A DNA stretch of 64,000 bases from Thinopyrum elongatum (GCA_011799875.1 CM022302.1:178924942-178988941); one strand, 5' to 3'; shown: positions 32,812 to 45,042, numbered from the stretch's first letter. Numbers and translations: made by a program. Notes: generated by a model from the letters alone, not told the origin.

Positions 32812-35800
32812 TCACTTCGTAGAGGGGCTGGCAGGCTCGACAAACTCGTCCAGGTCGATTCCATCTGCAATTCTAGTAGCAGCAGCAATGAAGGTCTCCA
32901 TGAAAGACTGGAAGTCAAGTTTCTTGGTGTTGGCGACCTTGATTGCCGCTAGCTTCTCTTCTCTGGCTTCCTTGCAGTGGACACAAAGCAGGGACAAAGC
33001 TACGTCAGCACCGCATCGAGCAGCGGACTTCTTCCACTCCTGCACTCGACCAGGAATCTCGTTGAGTCGAGTCATCAGAGACTCGAGATCATTTCGGAGC
33101 GTTTCCCTTGGCCTGAGCGCTGTATCGATCCGCGACACCACAACCTTGAGTCGAGCAAGATATTCCAAGGCACTGGCAAGGCGAGACTCCAGTCGGAGCA
33201 CGTTCATGGCAGCTTCATCTTTGACAGGGGAGTTGATGGGGTCCAAGTTCGTCTCGACTCGCCCAGTCTCTTCCTCGAAGTCTTGACAGAATTCTGCACT
33301 CACAGAGAAATAATGAGTCGACAGCAGTATGATGGGCCAACAAAAGCAAACCAATCACACAGAGAAAAGTACCTTCAAGCATGAGGAATAATTTTTTGGC
33401 GAGTCCTCCCAGATAGTTCTCCAGCTCGTCCCTCCTGCGGGTGATGTCTTCTACTTTGTCGGTCAGGGTCCGTTTGTCCTTCTTCAGACGAGTCACTTCT
33501 TTGTTGGCTTCGTCAAGAGCATCCTTCAGCTTGGTATTCTCTCCCTCCAGCTTTCCGACTGAGGCTATCTTTTGGTCGGCAAGTGCCGTTTTGTCTTCGG
33601 CGGTTTTCTTCGCAGCTGCAAGGTCAAGGTCCTTCTTCTCCAAAGCTTGTCTCATTGTTTCTAGAAAGAATAACATTCGAATCAGAAAAAGGAGGAGAAA
33701 ATATGGCAAGAGAACCGGTCGAGAAGCTTTCCTTACCACCAGCGTCATCCTTAGCCTTCTGCAAGTTGTTTTGAGCCAACTCCAGGTCAAGATTGAGCTA
33801 GATTTGCTTCTTCTCCAAGTCGGCGAACCGGGCTCCAAGATCACAAGATTTCTGTGTTCAGAAGATAGTCAGTCGGCAGACACAAAGATTGGTTGCTTCC
33901 GAGCAATAAAGTAGCAAGTTCAAATAGTTCTAAGACTACTGCCGAATCAAACATTCGCCAATAGTCTCGGGGACTACACCCAGTGGGTGCACTCAGCGTG
34001 CCCCCACTGGTCCGACTTTTTCAATCGACTTGGTCCGTCCAGTCAAAAAAAAACTTAGACCATAGAAGACTGCCCGCAGTCGACTACGGTCTCGGGGACT
34101 ACACCCAGTGGGTGCACTCAGTGTGCCCCCACTGGTAAAGGTTCCACTCGGCATGATCTGCCCAGACCGAGTGGAAAAGCTCTGTTTAAAGACCCCCGCT
34201 GAATCAAACATTCGATAGCGGTCTCGGGGACTACACCCAGTGGGTGCACCAGTGTGCCCCCACTGGTTCAGAGATTCAATGAGCACAACCTAGTCGACTC
34301 AAGTGGAAAAACTACTCAACAGAAATTAAAACACCCAGTGGGTGTACAGACTGACAATGGGTGTGCAATTAAGGTTCCAAAACGCTCATCCACGGACGTC
34401 TTGCGGATAAAGCAGTAGTTTCTAAATATCATATCCTAACAGAACAAGCGTCAAGATGGAGTTCAGTCGGAAGTAAGCTAACCTGGACATTGGCCTGAAG
34501 TGCTGAGCTGGCATCACAGGCAGCTTGACTGGCCTCGCGCACCACCTTCATCTGCTCCATCATCATGCCAGCCTCGCGTGTAGCCTCCTTGGCAGCACTC
34601 ACTTGGTCTTCTGGGACATGATGGGCGGTGGGAAGTGCAGTCTGTGTATCAGTTGCAGTAGCTTGAGAGCTTGAGGCATGAAGTTGGACAGACGAAGCAA
34701 GGGCCGGCACAGTCGACGATGAAGGACGAACACTCAACAAGGGATTCGCAAAAGTAACGGAGGCACGGTTGAAGTCCCCAGATTGCTGGATAGCTGGTTC
34801 CGTCGCCAGCGTCGACTGAGGCGTCTTGCTAGCTGGTACCTTCTTGACCGAGGTCCTGCTCCTCCTACCCACGAGCTTCTGTGGCTCATCTTCATCATCG
34901 TCTTGAAGTTCAATAACATTTTGCGGAGCTGCAAAAGAATCGACCACAAGAGTTCAGTCGACTGTAGAATCGGCTAGCAAAGAAAAGACGAGATAACAGG
35001 GGTCATACCCGCTTTGGATGTGACCGCGTCCTCCATCTCCTCGTCACCATCATCTTGGTAAGCAGAAGTCCCGGAGGTAGCAGCGCTGCAAATCTTAAGG
35101 TTCACTCGGTCAAGCAAGTGAATGGGTCGACAACTGATATAAGATTCTTGGAACAAAGGGTGAAAACGAAACACTTACGCAGAGGCGACGGGAACGTCAA
35201 CCTTGATCTTGGGCAAAGCCTTCCGTGGCTTTGACGGCGCGGTCTTGAGCTGCTTCGGAGCCTTCTCAGTCGGCACCGGAGAAGATGTCCGAGTGCGCTT
35301 CGAAGTCTGTCCAGTCGGTGCTGCCACCTTGCCCCGGATACTTGCTGGGTCGTGCTTATGCTTGGAACGCTTTTCTGCGCGAGGTGGAGAATCGACCTCC
35401 TCATCATTGCTCGAGTTTTCGTGCTCTTCATCACTCTCGCCATCGGAGTTCCAGTCGCCGCTGTCGCCTTCGCTCTCTTCTCCTTCCTGGATCTGCTCCT
35501 CGTTGGGCATTGAGTACATCTCAGTATATATCTGCGAAGCAAAGAATCGAATAAGCATCAGTCGGTTCCAAAGACAGTTTACAAATTAGAGTAAAAGTCA
35601 CTCGACATCGAAGGTCAGACCTTGTCTGGTTCGTGGCGGAATTCTCCTGGACCCCCTGGGGTTGTCTTTGTTTCCGGTAATGCCCTGCAGCCACTGCGCC
35701 ACCGTCTCCTCGGGAACTTCCTCCGGGTGGATCCGAGCAGAATCATCGGCGCCCGAGTACATCCACATAGGATGATCGCGGGCCTGGAGCGGCTGGATGC

Positions 35801-36602
35801 GGCGAGTGAGAAACACCTCTAGCAAATCCATGCCGATCACACCATCGCGGACAAGTTGGATTACTCGTTCGACCAACATAGTCACCTCCGCCTTTTCTGC
35901 TGGAGTCACTTTCAAGGGAGAGGGCTTCTCAATTAGCCCCATGCTGAAGGGGGGAAGGCCAATCAACTGACCAGGAGTTGGTTTGTCCTTACAATAAAAC
36001 CAGGTCGACTGCCACCCTCTGACCGAATCAGGAAGAGTCATAGGTGGAAAAGTGCTTTTACCTCTCATCTGGATCCCTAGACCTCCGCACATCTGGATCA
36101 CGTGCGTCCTCTCATCACTCGGATTGGCCTTTTTCACAGACTGTGAGCGGCAAGTAAAAATGTGTTTGAAGAGACCCCAATGCGGTCGACAACCTAGGAA
36201 ATTCTCACACATGGAGACAAACGCAGCGAGGTATGTGATGGTGTTTGGGGAAAAGTGATGAAGTTGGGCCCCAAAAAAGTTCAGAAAACCTCAGAAAAAA
36301 GGATGAGGGGGCAGAGAAAAACCACGGTCGGCGTGGGTCGCGAGCAGGACGCACTCACCCTCCTACGGCTGCGGCTTGGTCTCATCACCTGGCAGCCTCC
36401 AGGATCCATGAGCGATCAAGCCCCCCTCGACCAGATCCTCCAGATCCTCTTGCTAAATCGTGGATCGAATCCAGTCGCCCTGGATCTAGCTGGGCGGCAG
36501 GCCGGATCTCGACGACGATCCACCCCGACTCGTCTTCTTGCCCTTCGCTGCCGCCGTCGCTTTCTTCGCATTCTCCAAGGCCGCCGTCTTCTCCTTCCCC
36601 AT
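32812..36602 (-). pseudogene. Antisense seven-exon gene of element C (putative gypsy-type 'transposase' family plus coiled coil)
   Basis: Exons on the minus strand, GT-AG by eye: 36602-35602, 35531-35179, 35085-35009, 34928-34483, 33851-33737, 33660-33373 and 33293-32812 (stop TGA 32812-32814). The ATG is 36600-36602, about 120 bp after a TATA box. Exon 1 is Lys/Ser-rich, then has the conserved block with MCENFLGCRPHWGLFKHIF, CGGLGIQMRG, GWQSTWFYCKD and a DHPMWMYSG end. This resembles the family annotated as putative gypsy-type transposon (Pfam Transposase_28); family membership is from memory. Exons 2-4 are acidic and Ser-rich; exons 5-7 form a long coiled coil (LEKKDLDLAAAKKTAEDK and following). 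Exon 1 has four in-frame stops (three TAG, one TGA) before the conserved block, and exon 5 has one. It has no known catalytic motif despite the family name. Confidence 0.7.
33960..34275. repeat. Short repeats CACCCAGTGGGTGCACTCA inside the fourth antisense intron
   Basis: Three units of about 45 bp (near 33968, 34093, 34228), each CTCGGGGACTACACCCAGTG, GGTGCACTCAGCGTGCCCCC, ACTGG. The same unit occurs in element B near 22718, 22872 and 23073, which ties the two elements together. Confidence 0.85.
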
Positions 36603-36721
36603 CGTGGCAGGCTGCGCTCGGACGGGGCGGCGGCGTCGAAGGTGGCGGCGAATGTGGTGGTGAAACAGGAGAAGAAGAAGGGGATGGAGAGCACAGTGCC
36701 AGGCTCATCGGCCCCGACACC

Positions 36722-36728
36722 TTATATG
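36722..36728 (-). promoter_or_regulatory. TATA box of the element C antisense gene
   Basis: On the minus strand CCCATATAAGGTG, about 120 bp upstream of the ATG at 36602, with a pyrimidine-rich 5' UTR between. It lies between the antisense gene and the 3' LTR, so it is separate from the LTR promoter. Confidence 0.5.
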
Positions 36729-37142
36729 GGCCTGCTCCTGAGTGGCTGACTTGTGGGCCCAGGCAATCCAGTCAAATCCCGCAACAGTCACGCGCTGGAT
36801 ACGTGGCGAAAAAGGTGGCATGAGAATCGAGGCGTCCCTGCCTAACCCGCTCCGTTTACTGCGGTACTCTCCGTCCCGCGCGCTTCTCCAAATTTCGAAT
36901 CCCGTGAGATCCAGAAGCGGCAGTGTGACCAATCGCGCTGAGGATTTTATACCATACCAACACTCAGAGCTTATCAGCAAAAATCACTCGATGACCTCTG
37001 AACGGACCCAGGCGACTGAAAATGAAGTTGAAGTTTTTACAAAGATCACCGGCCCGGTTAAAATGCCTCTGAAGCATATAAATCGGGTCGGAACCATCTT
37101 CAACCCCTTCTCCACTCGGACCCAGATCCATTCGGGGGCTAA

Positions 37143-37738
37143 TGACGAAGACATGTACCTAGGGTAGGGTAATAGGCCTGACCTGGACACCCTTCCCCGA
37201 GGACACTGCTCTAAGACCAAGGACATTCAAAGGATAGCATCATCTACCGACTGAAATCACCACAGGGTGCAACCCACTCGACCAACAGTTCACTCGGATA
37301 ACCCAATTCCATTCGACCGGGGTGTACTCACTCGACCACACCAGAAACCACTCGGAAGACAGAAGATCTAAGGTCACTCAGGATAGCAATGGTCAAGCGT
37401 TCACCCCATAGTCTTAATGATCATTTATTTGCCTTTATTGCTGGCATTATCAGTAACGTCCTGTCTTTATGGACATTGAACCCCTTGTAACGAGGGACGG
37501 CTGGGATCCTGGCGCACTCTATATAATCCACCCCCCTTCACTGGCACAAGGGTTCGCACCCCCTGTAACTTCACGCATAATTCAATCGACCGAGCCTCCG
37601 GGCACCGAGACGTAGGGCTGTTACTTCCTCCGAGAAGGGCCCGAACTCGTAAATCTTGCGTGCACAACCTCATCGTAGCTAGGATCTTGCCTCCTCATAC
37701 CTACCCCCTATTCTACTGTCAGACTTAGAACCACGACA
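37143..37738 (+). repeat. Element C 3' LTR
   Basis: Starts TGACGAAGACATGTACCTAG after TTCGGGGGCTAA and ends CCACGACA followed by CTACC. TATA box CTATATAA at about 37519-37526. Same length as the 5' LTR. Confidence 0.92.
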
Positions 37739-37743
37739 CTACC

Positions 37744-38945
37744 TGGTAAGGGCCTTCCCACTTCAGCGTCAACTTGTTTGCACCCTTGGTGGACTGAACA
37801 TGCCTAAGGACAAGGTTACCTTCCTCAAAACACCGGGCATGAACCCTGCGGCTGTGATAGCGACGCAGGGCTTGCTGATAGCGTGCGGCACGCGTAGCAG
37901 CCCGGAGATGGTTCTCCTCGAGTAGCACAGTGTCGTCACGCCGGTGCTGATCTTGCGCTACTTCATCGTAGGCAAGCACTCAAGGTGACCCGTAAATGAG
38001 TTCTGTGGGGATAACTGCTTCTGGCCCATAGACTAGGGAGAAGGGAGCCTGCCCGGTAGCTCGATTTGGTGTCGTTCTGAGGGACCAAAGAACCACCGGC
38101 AGCTCATCGATCCACCGCCTGCCACACTTCTGCAGCCTATCGAATGTTCTCGTCTTGAGTCCTCACAACACTTCAGTGTTCGCCCTCTCAGCTTGCCCGT
38201 TGCTCCTTGGATGGGCCACAGAGGCGAACGAGATTTTGCTTCTGAGGGCATGAACGTATTGCATGAAGGTGCGACTCGTGAACTGGGTGCCGTTGTCAGT
38301 GATGATCCGGGCAGGAACTCCGAAGCGGCACACCAATCCTTTCAAGAACTTGATAGCTGACTGAGCAGTCACCTTTCTCACGGGCTCTAATTTCGGCCAC
38401 TCTGTAAACTTGTCGATTGCAACGAACAAGAATTCAAAGCCCCCGGCAGCACGGGGGAAAGGGCCAAGGATGTCGAGCCCCGAGACAGAAAATGGCCATG
38501 ACAAAGGGATTGTCTGAAGAGCTTGGGCAGGCAGGTGGATATTCTTGGAATGGAACTGGCAGGCTTCACACTTGGTGACAAGCTCGATCGCATCTTGGAG
38601 GGCTGTGGGCCAGTAGAATCCTTGCCGGAAAGCTTTCCCAACCAACGCCCTTGATCCAATGTGGGAGCCACATATACCCTTGTGTATCTCTGCCAGCAGT
38701 TCCTTTCCTCCTTCCCGGAAAATGCACTTCAATTTCACACCGTTGGGCCTCCTTCTGTACAGCGTGTCATCAACGAACTGATACATACTGGCCCTCCGGG
38801 CTACTCTTTCAGCTTCTTCTTGCTCTTCGGGAAGTTCTCCAGTTTGGAGGAAATGGACTATGTGCCGTGCCCAAGGCGGAGCATGTGGCTCAGCAACAAG
38901 GACTAACGGCACCTCCTCATTCATGAGAGTGCAATCCTCGACCAC
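37744..38945 (-). pseudogene. Gypsy-A integrase, main part
   Basis: From 38945 downward: zinc-binding H-H-C-C region (HKGICGSHIG, then CEACQF), the DDE core with GLDILGPF, IITDNGTQF and NGQAERANTEVL, a stop near 38163, then a C-terminal region (37979-37744) ending KWEGPYQVV where element C cuts it. The final 35 codons lie at 24366-24261. Catalytic residues are present but the frame is broken. Confidence 0.85.
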
Positions 38946-38976
38946 GGGGACGAGTGGCCTGGAGGGAGGATGCAGC

Positions 38977-40319
38977 TTAGCGACTGAAGGGGAGTTGTGC
39001 CCGACAAGCTTTCTGCCGGGATCCGGGATCCTCGAGAGGTTCTACCGGGAGAGGCTTGCTGGAGTCCAGTTTCCTCCTCTTTCTGGCCATTGTTGCCGGG
39101 GATACGGAGGGCTGAGTCAGATGGAGAACAAAATTCCCTGGTTCCACAGGGAGCTTTTGTGCAGCGCACTTCGACAGATGATCAGCGATGTTGTTTTCTG
39201 CACGGGGTACGTGCTCTGTTTGCAATCCGTCAAAGCGCTCCTCCAACTTTCTCACTTCCTCAATGTATGCCTCCATCAATGGACTTTGATAATCCTTGTT
39301 GACTTGTCTCGCCACAAGTTGTGAGTCTCCGCGGGTGATTAGCTTCTTGATCCCCAGTTCTGTTGCGACTCTGAGCCCGGCAAGGAGCCCTTCATACTCT
39401 GTTGTATTGTTGGTAGCCTCCTCCCGGGGAAAATGCATCTGGACGACATACTTCAGGTGCTCTCCGGAGGGAGCAACGAGAAGCACGCCAGCCCCTGCAC
39501 CTTGCAGGGAGAAGGCACCATCGAAATACATGATCCATTCTTGGGGCGCTTCCTTGCCGGGGATAACTGTCTCCAATACCTCTTCGTCAGGAGTTGGCGT
39601 CCATTCTGCAATAAACTCTACCAATGCTCTGCTCTAAATGGTTGATGTGCTCTCCAACTTCAAACCAAAGCTGGATAACTCCAAATCCCACTCCACTATC
39701 CTGCCGGTGGCCTCAGGGTTTTGGAGTATCCATTGCAAAGGGAAACGGGTGACAACTGTGATCTTATGGGCTTGGAAGTAGTGGCGTAGTTTCCTTGAGG
39801 CCATAACAAGGCCAAAAATCAATTTCTGCATGCCAGAGTACCTGGATCTAGCCCCTGCAACAGGGAGCTGACAAAGTATACTGGGCGCTGCACCACTTTC
39901 TTCTTTGCCGTGACCAGAGAACTGCTTCCGCTGCTTTGCTCTTCCCCACCTTGATCTGTATCTGACGTTGCCGGGGTGTGTTCACTTTCCTCCCCAGAAG
40001 GGACACCAGCTACGTCTGCTGCTCCATCCACTTCCCTCTGTGCCACCAGTGCTGTGCTAACCACCTGATTAGTTGCCGCCAAGTATAGCAGCAACGGCTC
40101 TTGAGGTTTTGGAGCAACCAAAGTGGGCACAGAGGAAAGGTAGGCCTTCAAATCTTGTAGTGCATCGTCTGCCTCTGGGGTCAACTCCACGGGCCCTGCC
40201 TTTTTCAAAATCTTGAAGAACGGCAAGGCATGCTCGGTAGACATGGAAATGAATCTGCTAAGCACGGCAACACACCCAGTCAAACGCCTCACGTCCTAGA
40301 CTGTCTTGGGTGCTTGAAT
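38977..40319 (-). pseudogene. Gypsy-A RNase H and second, archaeal-type RNase H
   Basis: 40292-39819 holds RT connection and RNase H start (RRLTGCVAVLSRFIS, LLLYLAATNQVVSTALV) with a Ser/Glu-rich insert of about 50 codons after it. 39831-39634 continues RNase H. 39624-38977 gives the second RNase H: IMYFDGAFSLQGAGAGVLLV, NNTTEYEGLLAGLRVA, GDSQLVARQVN and ENNIADHLSKCAA, with conserved acidic D, E, D residues. Several stops separate the pieces. Confidence 0.82.
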
Positions 40320-41943
40320 CTACTCGATAGCCTTGATCTTGTCAGGGTTGGCCTCTATCCCCCGGTGGGACACAAAGAAGCCAAGTAGCTTGCCGGAAGG
40401 AACACCAAACACACACTTCTCCGGGTTTAGCTTCAAGTTGATCTGGCGCAGATTAGCAAACGTCTCTTCTAAATCCAGAATGAGGGTTGATCTGTCCTTG
40501 GTATTGACCACAATGTCATCCATGTAAGCCTCAATGTTTATGTGCAACTATGACTCAAAACCAATCTGGACTGCTCTTGCGAAAGTGGACCCGGCGCTCT
40601 TCAACCCGAAAGGCATCCGCACGAAGCAGTATGTGCCACATGGGGTGATGAACGCGGTCTTCTCTTCGTCTTCCTTGGACATGAAGATCTGATGATACCC
40701 AGAGTAGGCATCCAGGAAGGAAAGCAGGTCACACCCGGAGGTGGAATCCACAATCTGGTTGATGAGCGGCAAGGGAAATGGGTCCTTCAGGCATGCCTTG
40801 TTCAGATCTGTAAAATCTATGCACAGCCTCCACTTCCCATTAGCTTTGCGTACCACCACAGGATTTGCTAACCACGTTGGATGCAACACTCCTCTAACCA
40901 GACCAGCTGCCTCAAGTTTCTTGATCTCCTCAGCAATAAACTGTTGCCGCTACAAAGCTTGCTTCCGGACCTTTTGCTTGACGGGCAGGGCATGTGGGTA
41001 GATAGCAAGGTGGAGCTTGATTACCTCCCTGGGAACACCAGGGATGTCAGATGGTTGCCAGGCAAACACATCGACATTCGCCCGCAGGAAGCCAACGAGC
41101 GCGCTTTCCTATTTGTCATCGAGGGTGGCGCTGATAGTGAAAGTACCATCAGTGCCAGCCAGCCCTGCCGGGACCTTTTTCACAGCGGGTGTAGATGCCT
41201 TGGACCTCTTGCTATTGGAACTCTCCGGCGAGTCATCAACAGGCGCAGCATACCCCGAAGAGGTACGCTTCCCGGATTCCTTATTGGTGTCCCTGTTAGC
41301 CATCTTCTTTCCATCACTTTCCTTGGCGGGGATTGCAGCTTCAGTGGCCTCTGTCGCGACTGCATTCCGATACATCTTGTCCACGCAAATAATTGAGTCC
41401 TTCTCGTCTGATGGAATGGAAATTACGCCCACCGGCCCTGGCATTTTTAAGGTGTTGTAGGCATAGTGGGATGCCACCATGAACTTGGCCAGAGCTGGGT
41501 GACCAAGGATTCCATTGTATGGCAGGGGGAGGTCAACCACATCAAACACGATCTTCTCAGTCCGGTAATTCAACTCCCCCCCCAAATATCACCGGCAACG
41601 TGATTTCCCCCTTAGGATGACTCCTGCCGGGGTTGATTCCTTGAAACGTACCAGTGACTTTGAGCTCTTCTTCTGCTATCTGGAGTTTGCTAATGACCTT
41701 TGAAGAAATCAGATTCAACCCGGCCCCGCCGTCAACCAATATCTTTGTGACTTTGAGGTTGCGGATTGTTGGTGATACCAACAACGGCAAACACCCTACC
41801 GCGGTGGTGCGGTCAGGGTGGTCCTCTTCGTCGAAGATGATGGGCATGCTGGACCACTTGAGCGGCCTTCGAGAGTCTGCCACTGGCTCCACGGCATTGA
41901 CTTCACGCGCCCACCATTTAAGTTGGCGGTGGGAGGAGTGCAA
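40320..41943 (-). pseudogene. Gypsy-A protease and reverse transcriptase
   Basis: Protease 41943-41557 with ILVDGGAGLNLIS (D-G-G variant), a continuation 41585-41109 after a frameshift, and RT 40889-40320: RLCIDFTDLNKACLKDPFPL, FLDAYSGYHQIFM, MPFGLKSAGSTFARAV and YMDDIV near 40523. A stop at 40545-40547 splits RT right before the catalytic YMDD block, and two more TAG codons lie near 40280-40320. Confidence 0.82.
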
Positions 41944-42177
41944 AGATGCACCCCCGTCAATGCACAGGGCGTCAGTGGCTTCCTGGAATTCCTGCTCGCT
42001 GGTTTCCTCTTCATCTCCTCCATCACTCTCATCGTTGCAATCCCCTTTCTCACGGCCTCTGGCGGGTTTCCCTTGATTCTGAGGAGCCTTGCCGGGGCGG
42101 CTTGCTCCGCCACCCCGACCCTTTCCGCCAGCGCCATTCTGACCTTTCTCTTTATCTCGCTTCTCATATTCAGCCCT

Positions 42178-44026
42178 CTACTTCTTGACAAGCTGCTCAA
42201 CTTGTTGACACTCCGGGAGATCATGGCCCTTGGTCCGATGGATCTTGCAATACAGGCCATTGCCTTTCCCAGCATTCTTGGCAGCCGCGGCTTCCCGGCA
42301 ATCAGTGCACGCGGCAACTTCCTTGCTGGGTATCTCAGCCTTGGCTTTCTTGTCGGTACTAGGCATGCCCGATCCCTCAACGGTCATCACTGCTTTATCC
42401 TTGCACCTTTTGTTGCGCTTCTTGTTCTTCTTCTTTTGACTGGTGGCCTCGTCATCATCTTCTGAATCGATGTCGACGCCATCCTCTTCTCCGGAGAGCT
42501 TCCTCCCCTCCTCTATTCAAGCACACTTATCCGCCAGAGTGTAAAGCTCCTTCACAGTCTTGGGCAATCGAACGTTCATCTTGGAACGTATCTGATGATT
42601 GCGCACATTGGACTTGAATGTAGCTATCACAGCTGCCGGGTGGATGTCTGGAATATTCCTGTGGACTCGGCTAAATCTCTGCATGTATTTCCGTAGGCTC
42701 TCGCCTTCCTTCTGCGGAAGAAGCTGCAAGTCGCTGGGCCACCCTGGTTCTTGATGGCCGCCCGTGAAGGCGCCAACGAACTCATGGCACAGGTCAGCCC
42801 AGGTCGAAATGGAGTTCTCCGGCAGGTGCATCAGCCAAGACCTCACATTTGGCTTGAGTGCCAAAGGGAAGTAGTTGGTGAATACCTTCTCATCTCTTCC
42901 CCCGGCAGCTTGAACAGCGATGGTGTAGATGCTCAAGAACTTTGCCAGGTTCAGTCTCCCGTCATACTTCTCTGGTATCTCAGGCATGAACGTGCGAGTG
43001 GATGGCCAACGGACTTGCCGCAGCTCACGGGTGAAGGCAGGGCACCCAGCCTTGAAGGGCAGGTACCCGCCCTCAGCGAGTGCGGGCTCGTCGATGTCGG
43101 GGCCATCGTGCCTATCGGACTGGCGGTGGGCGTCGCGGTGTCACTCGGTGATGACACGTGCGCCTTCCCTTCGCCTGTCATCCAGGCCTCGCCGTTGGCC
43201 TTGACGTGCTCGAGGGTCGGACGAAGCCATCGAGACATCGTCCGATTCTTGGCTGCGCGGCTCCCGCGCTTGCTACCGCAGAGGGGACTGCACCGTAGGA
43301 GTGGCCCCATCCGCATGGCCAGCAGCGTGGGCCATTGTCGCGGCCTGGGGAGGCCGTGGCGGGCTAGCCCGCTGCGATCCTCCCGCCTCGGCGAAGCCAA
43401 TCAGACTCTGAATGGTGGCTCTACACTAATCCATATGATCGGCTGCCGGCGGAAATTTTAACAGCAGCTGAGCCCGCGCTATGGCCTCTGAAGCGGTGCT
43501 TGGCATGGATGTCGATGAAGATCGTAATGTCGCCCGGCTCCTGACGGTGCCGGTAGCGGTCGCGTCGTGCTCTCGTCGTCGTGAGCCAGCCGCCTGGATG
43601 GCGTGGTGATGAGGTGAAGGCGCTCGAGGACCAGCGGCTGGGCCGGCTCGTTCCGGGGTGGCGCATGTTCTACGGCCGCACCCGCGGTGGGAGCGGTCGG
43701 CGAGTTGCGATTCCCCCCAGGGCGAGTATCCCCGCTACGGCTGTGCCCCTCGGCCGGACGGGGAGGTGCAGATGGAATGGTCTCTCCTCCTGTACCTCGT
43801 GGGGTGTGGTCGCTGGGATGTAGTTGGTGTTGTCCTCCTCCGGTGCTCCAGCTCTTGCTTCGGCTGCAGGGGAGGTGGTAACGACGCCGCCTGCGCCGAC
43901 CACGTCCCCCTCAGTGTCCACACCCCCAAGCGTCCCCGTAGCCCCCGCGGCATCGGCGGTCGCGTGCGGCGGGGCCTTCGAGGTGGATGGATGAGCTGTG
44001 GCACCGGGCTTCTTCTTGGGCACCAT
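42178..44026 (-). pseudogene. Gypsy-A gag remnant
   Basis: The frame begins at Met 44026 (MVPKKKPGATAHPSTSK), shortly after the primer site, with a low-complexity Ala/Pro/Thr-rich N-terminus to 43670. A frameshifted region follows. 42987-42517 holds the gag core (PEKYDGRLNLAKFLSIY, VRSWLMHLPENSISTWADLC, ESLRKYMQRFSRVH). 42390-42178 carries a zinc-finger-like YCKIHRTKGHDLPEC. Stops at 42517 and elsewhere make it non-functional. Confidence 0.8.
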
Positions 44027-44105
44027 GGACGATGGAGCCGTTGATGAAGAAGATGGCGGTGAAGATGACGCGCTACGTACACTTCTCGGGTTCGCGCAAG
44101 CGCAT

Positions 44106-44124
44106 CCCCCTACCTGGCGCGCCA
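44106..44124 (-). promoter_or_regulatory. Gypsy-A primer binding site
   Basis: On the minus strand TGGCGCGCCAGGTAGGGGG, four bases from the inner edge of the right LTR (44129). It differs from the site used by elements B and C. Confidence 0.78.
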
Positions 44125-44128
44125 AAGA

Positions 44129-45042
44129 TATCTTGGGAAACCACGGCCACCTATGGGGTCAAGGGCCCCTTTTGGTTCGGCAGGGGGACTGAGCACGTTG
44201 CACATCGAGCGGAGGAGCACAGCGCAGCGCGGCAGAGATCACACGGGAAGTTTTTACCCAGGTTCGGGCCGGCGCGAGGCGTAAAACCCTACTCCTGCTT
44301 TGGTGGATTCATGGTGGATGGTGGTGGAAACGCAACGCTCTTGCCCGGCAGGGTTGCCTCGGGGCGAGAGCAGCTACGCGCGTATGAGTGTACAGGGGTC
44401 CAAATCCTTTCTATGGTTGCCTTGGGCCTCCTTTTATAGATCAAGGGGTCACCACAGTGGCAAATCAGTCATTGTGTAGTGATTAGATAGCGAACAGTGC
44501 TATCATATCTACTCTGCAGACAGAGCAGTACGCATTAAATGTGCCGCTTAGTGTCACATCATGGCCTGCCCGGCACGCCTTACCAGGCTGTTTGGCCACC
44601 TTCTCTCCTGTCTGCATGACACGTCGCTGGACGGGTGTCATTTGGAGGCGATTCCTGTAAGAAATGGCTGCCATGTGGCAAAAGGCAGCCACTTAGTCAT
44701 CTTGGGGCTTGACACCGCACTGATCGATGACTTGCATCGCTGCGAGGTGGGGCGGTGAAGCCCTGGCGGGGTGTTTTGCCTTCGCAGGACCCGGCAAGCC
44801 TGCCGGGGCGGTCTTGAGGCTTGCTTCCGGGGAAACCTTGACCTCGCCAGGCTCTCCTGCTCGGCAAGGGAGGTTTTCCCTTAGCGGTGTCTTGCTTCTT
44901 GGCTTGACTTGGTCTTCTCAACCTGCCCTTTGATTCCTCAAAGAGCCTATTTCTTCATCTTGGCCTTGTCTTGGACGTTGCAATTTTGATCTTGGGCCTG
45001 TGCACGGTCTGGGCAACAGACCCAGGGTTTGTTGCACCGACA
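44129..45042 (-). repeat. Gypsy-A 5' LTR
   Basis: 914 bp, matching the left LTR over its full length. Outer end is TGTCGGTGCAACAAACCC on the minus strand. The inner end reads CCAAGATA where the left copy has CACGACA. Next to it is the CGCCA duplication at 45043-45047. Confidence 0.88.

Larger units (their letters stand above)
24367..37738 (+). mobile_element. Element C: coding Tat-lineage Gypsy with a multi-exon antisense gene
   Basis: Two 596-bp LTRs (24367-24962 and 37143-37738), flanked by CTACC (24362-24366 and 37739-37743). The order is LTR, primer site, gag, protease, RT, RNase H, second RNase H, integrase, a 73-bp tandem array, an antisense gene on the minus strand, polypurine tract TTCGGGGGCTAA, LTR. 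LTRs differ at about 13 of 596 positions by eye (about 2%), which at the commonly used grass rate of 1.3e-8 per site per year would mean below one million years. Coding frames nevertheless carry several stops. Confidence 0.9.
13275..45042 (-). mobile_element. Gypsy-A: Tat-lineage LTR retrotransposon with antisense B3 ORF, split by elements B and C
   Basis: Two 914-bp LTRs (13275-14188 and 44129-45042) in the same orientation, flanked by the 5-bp duplication CGCCA (13270-13274 and 45043-45047). The minus-strand order is 5' LTR, primer site TGGCGCGCCAGG (44124 downward), gag, protease, RT, RNase H, a second (archaeal-type) RNase H, integrase, spacer, polypurine tract GGGGGCTCC, 3' LTR. The double RNase H is the hallmark of the Tat lineage. 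Element B sits in the spacer after pol and element C inside the last codons of integrase. LTRs differ at roughly 5% by eye, making it older than B and C. Confidence 0.88.

Noticed and set aside
33441..33914. Plus-strand ORFs over 32684-33914
   Set aside because: Mirror images of the coiled-coil exons of the antisense gene; the minus strand has the matching splice sites and helix pattern.
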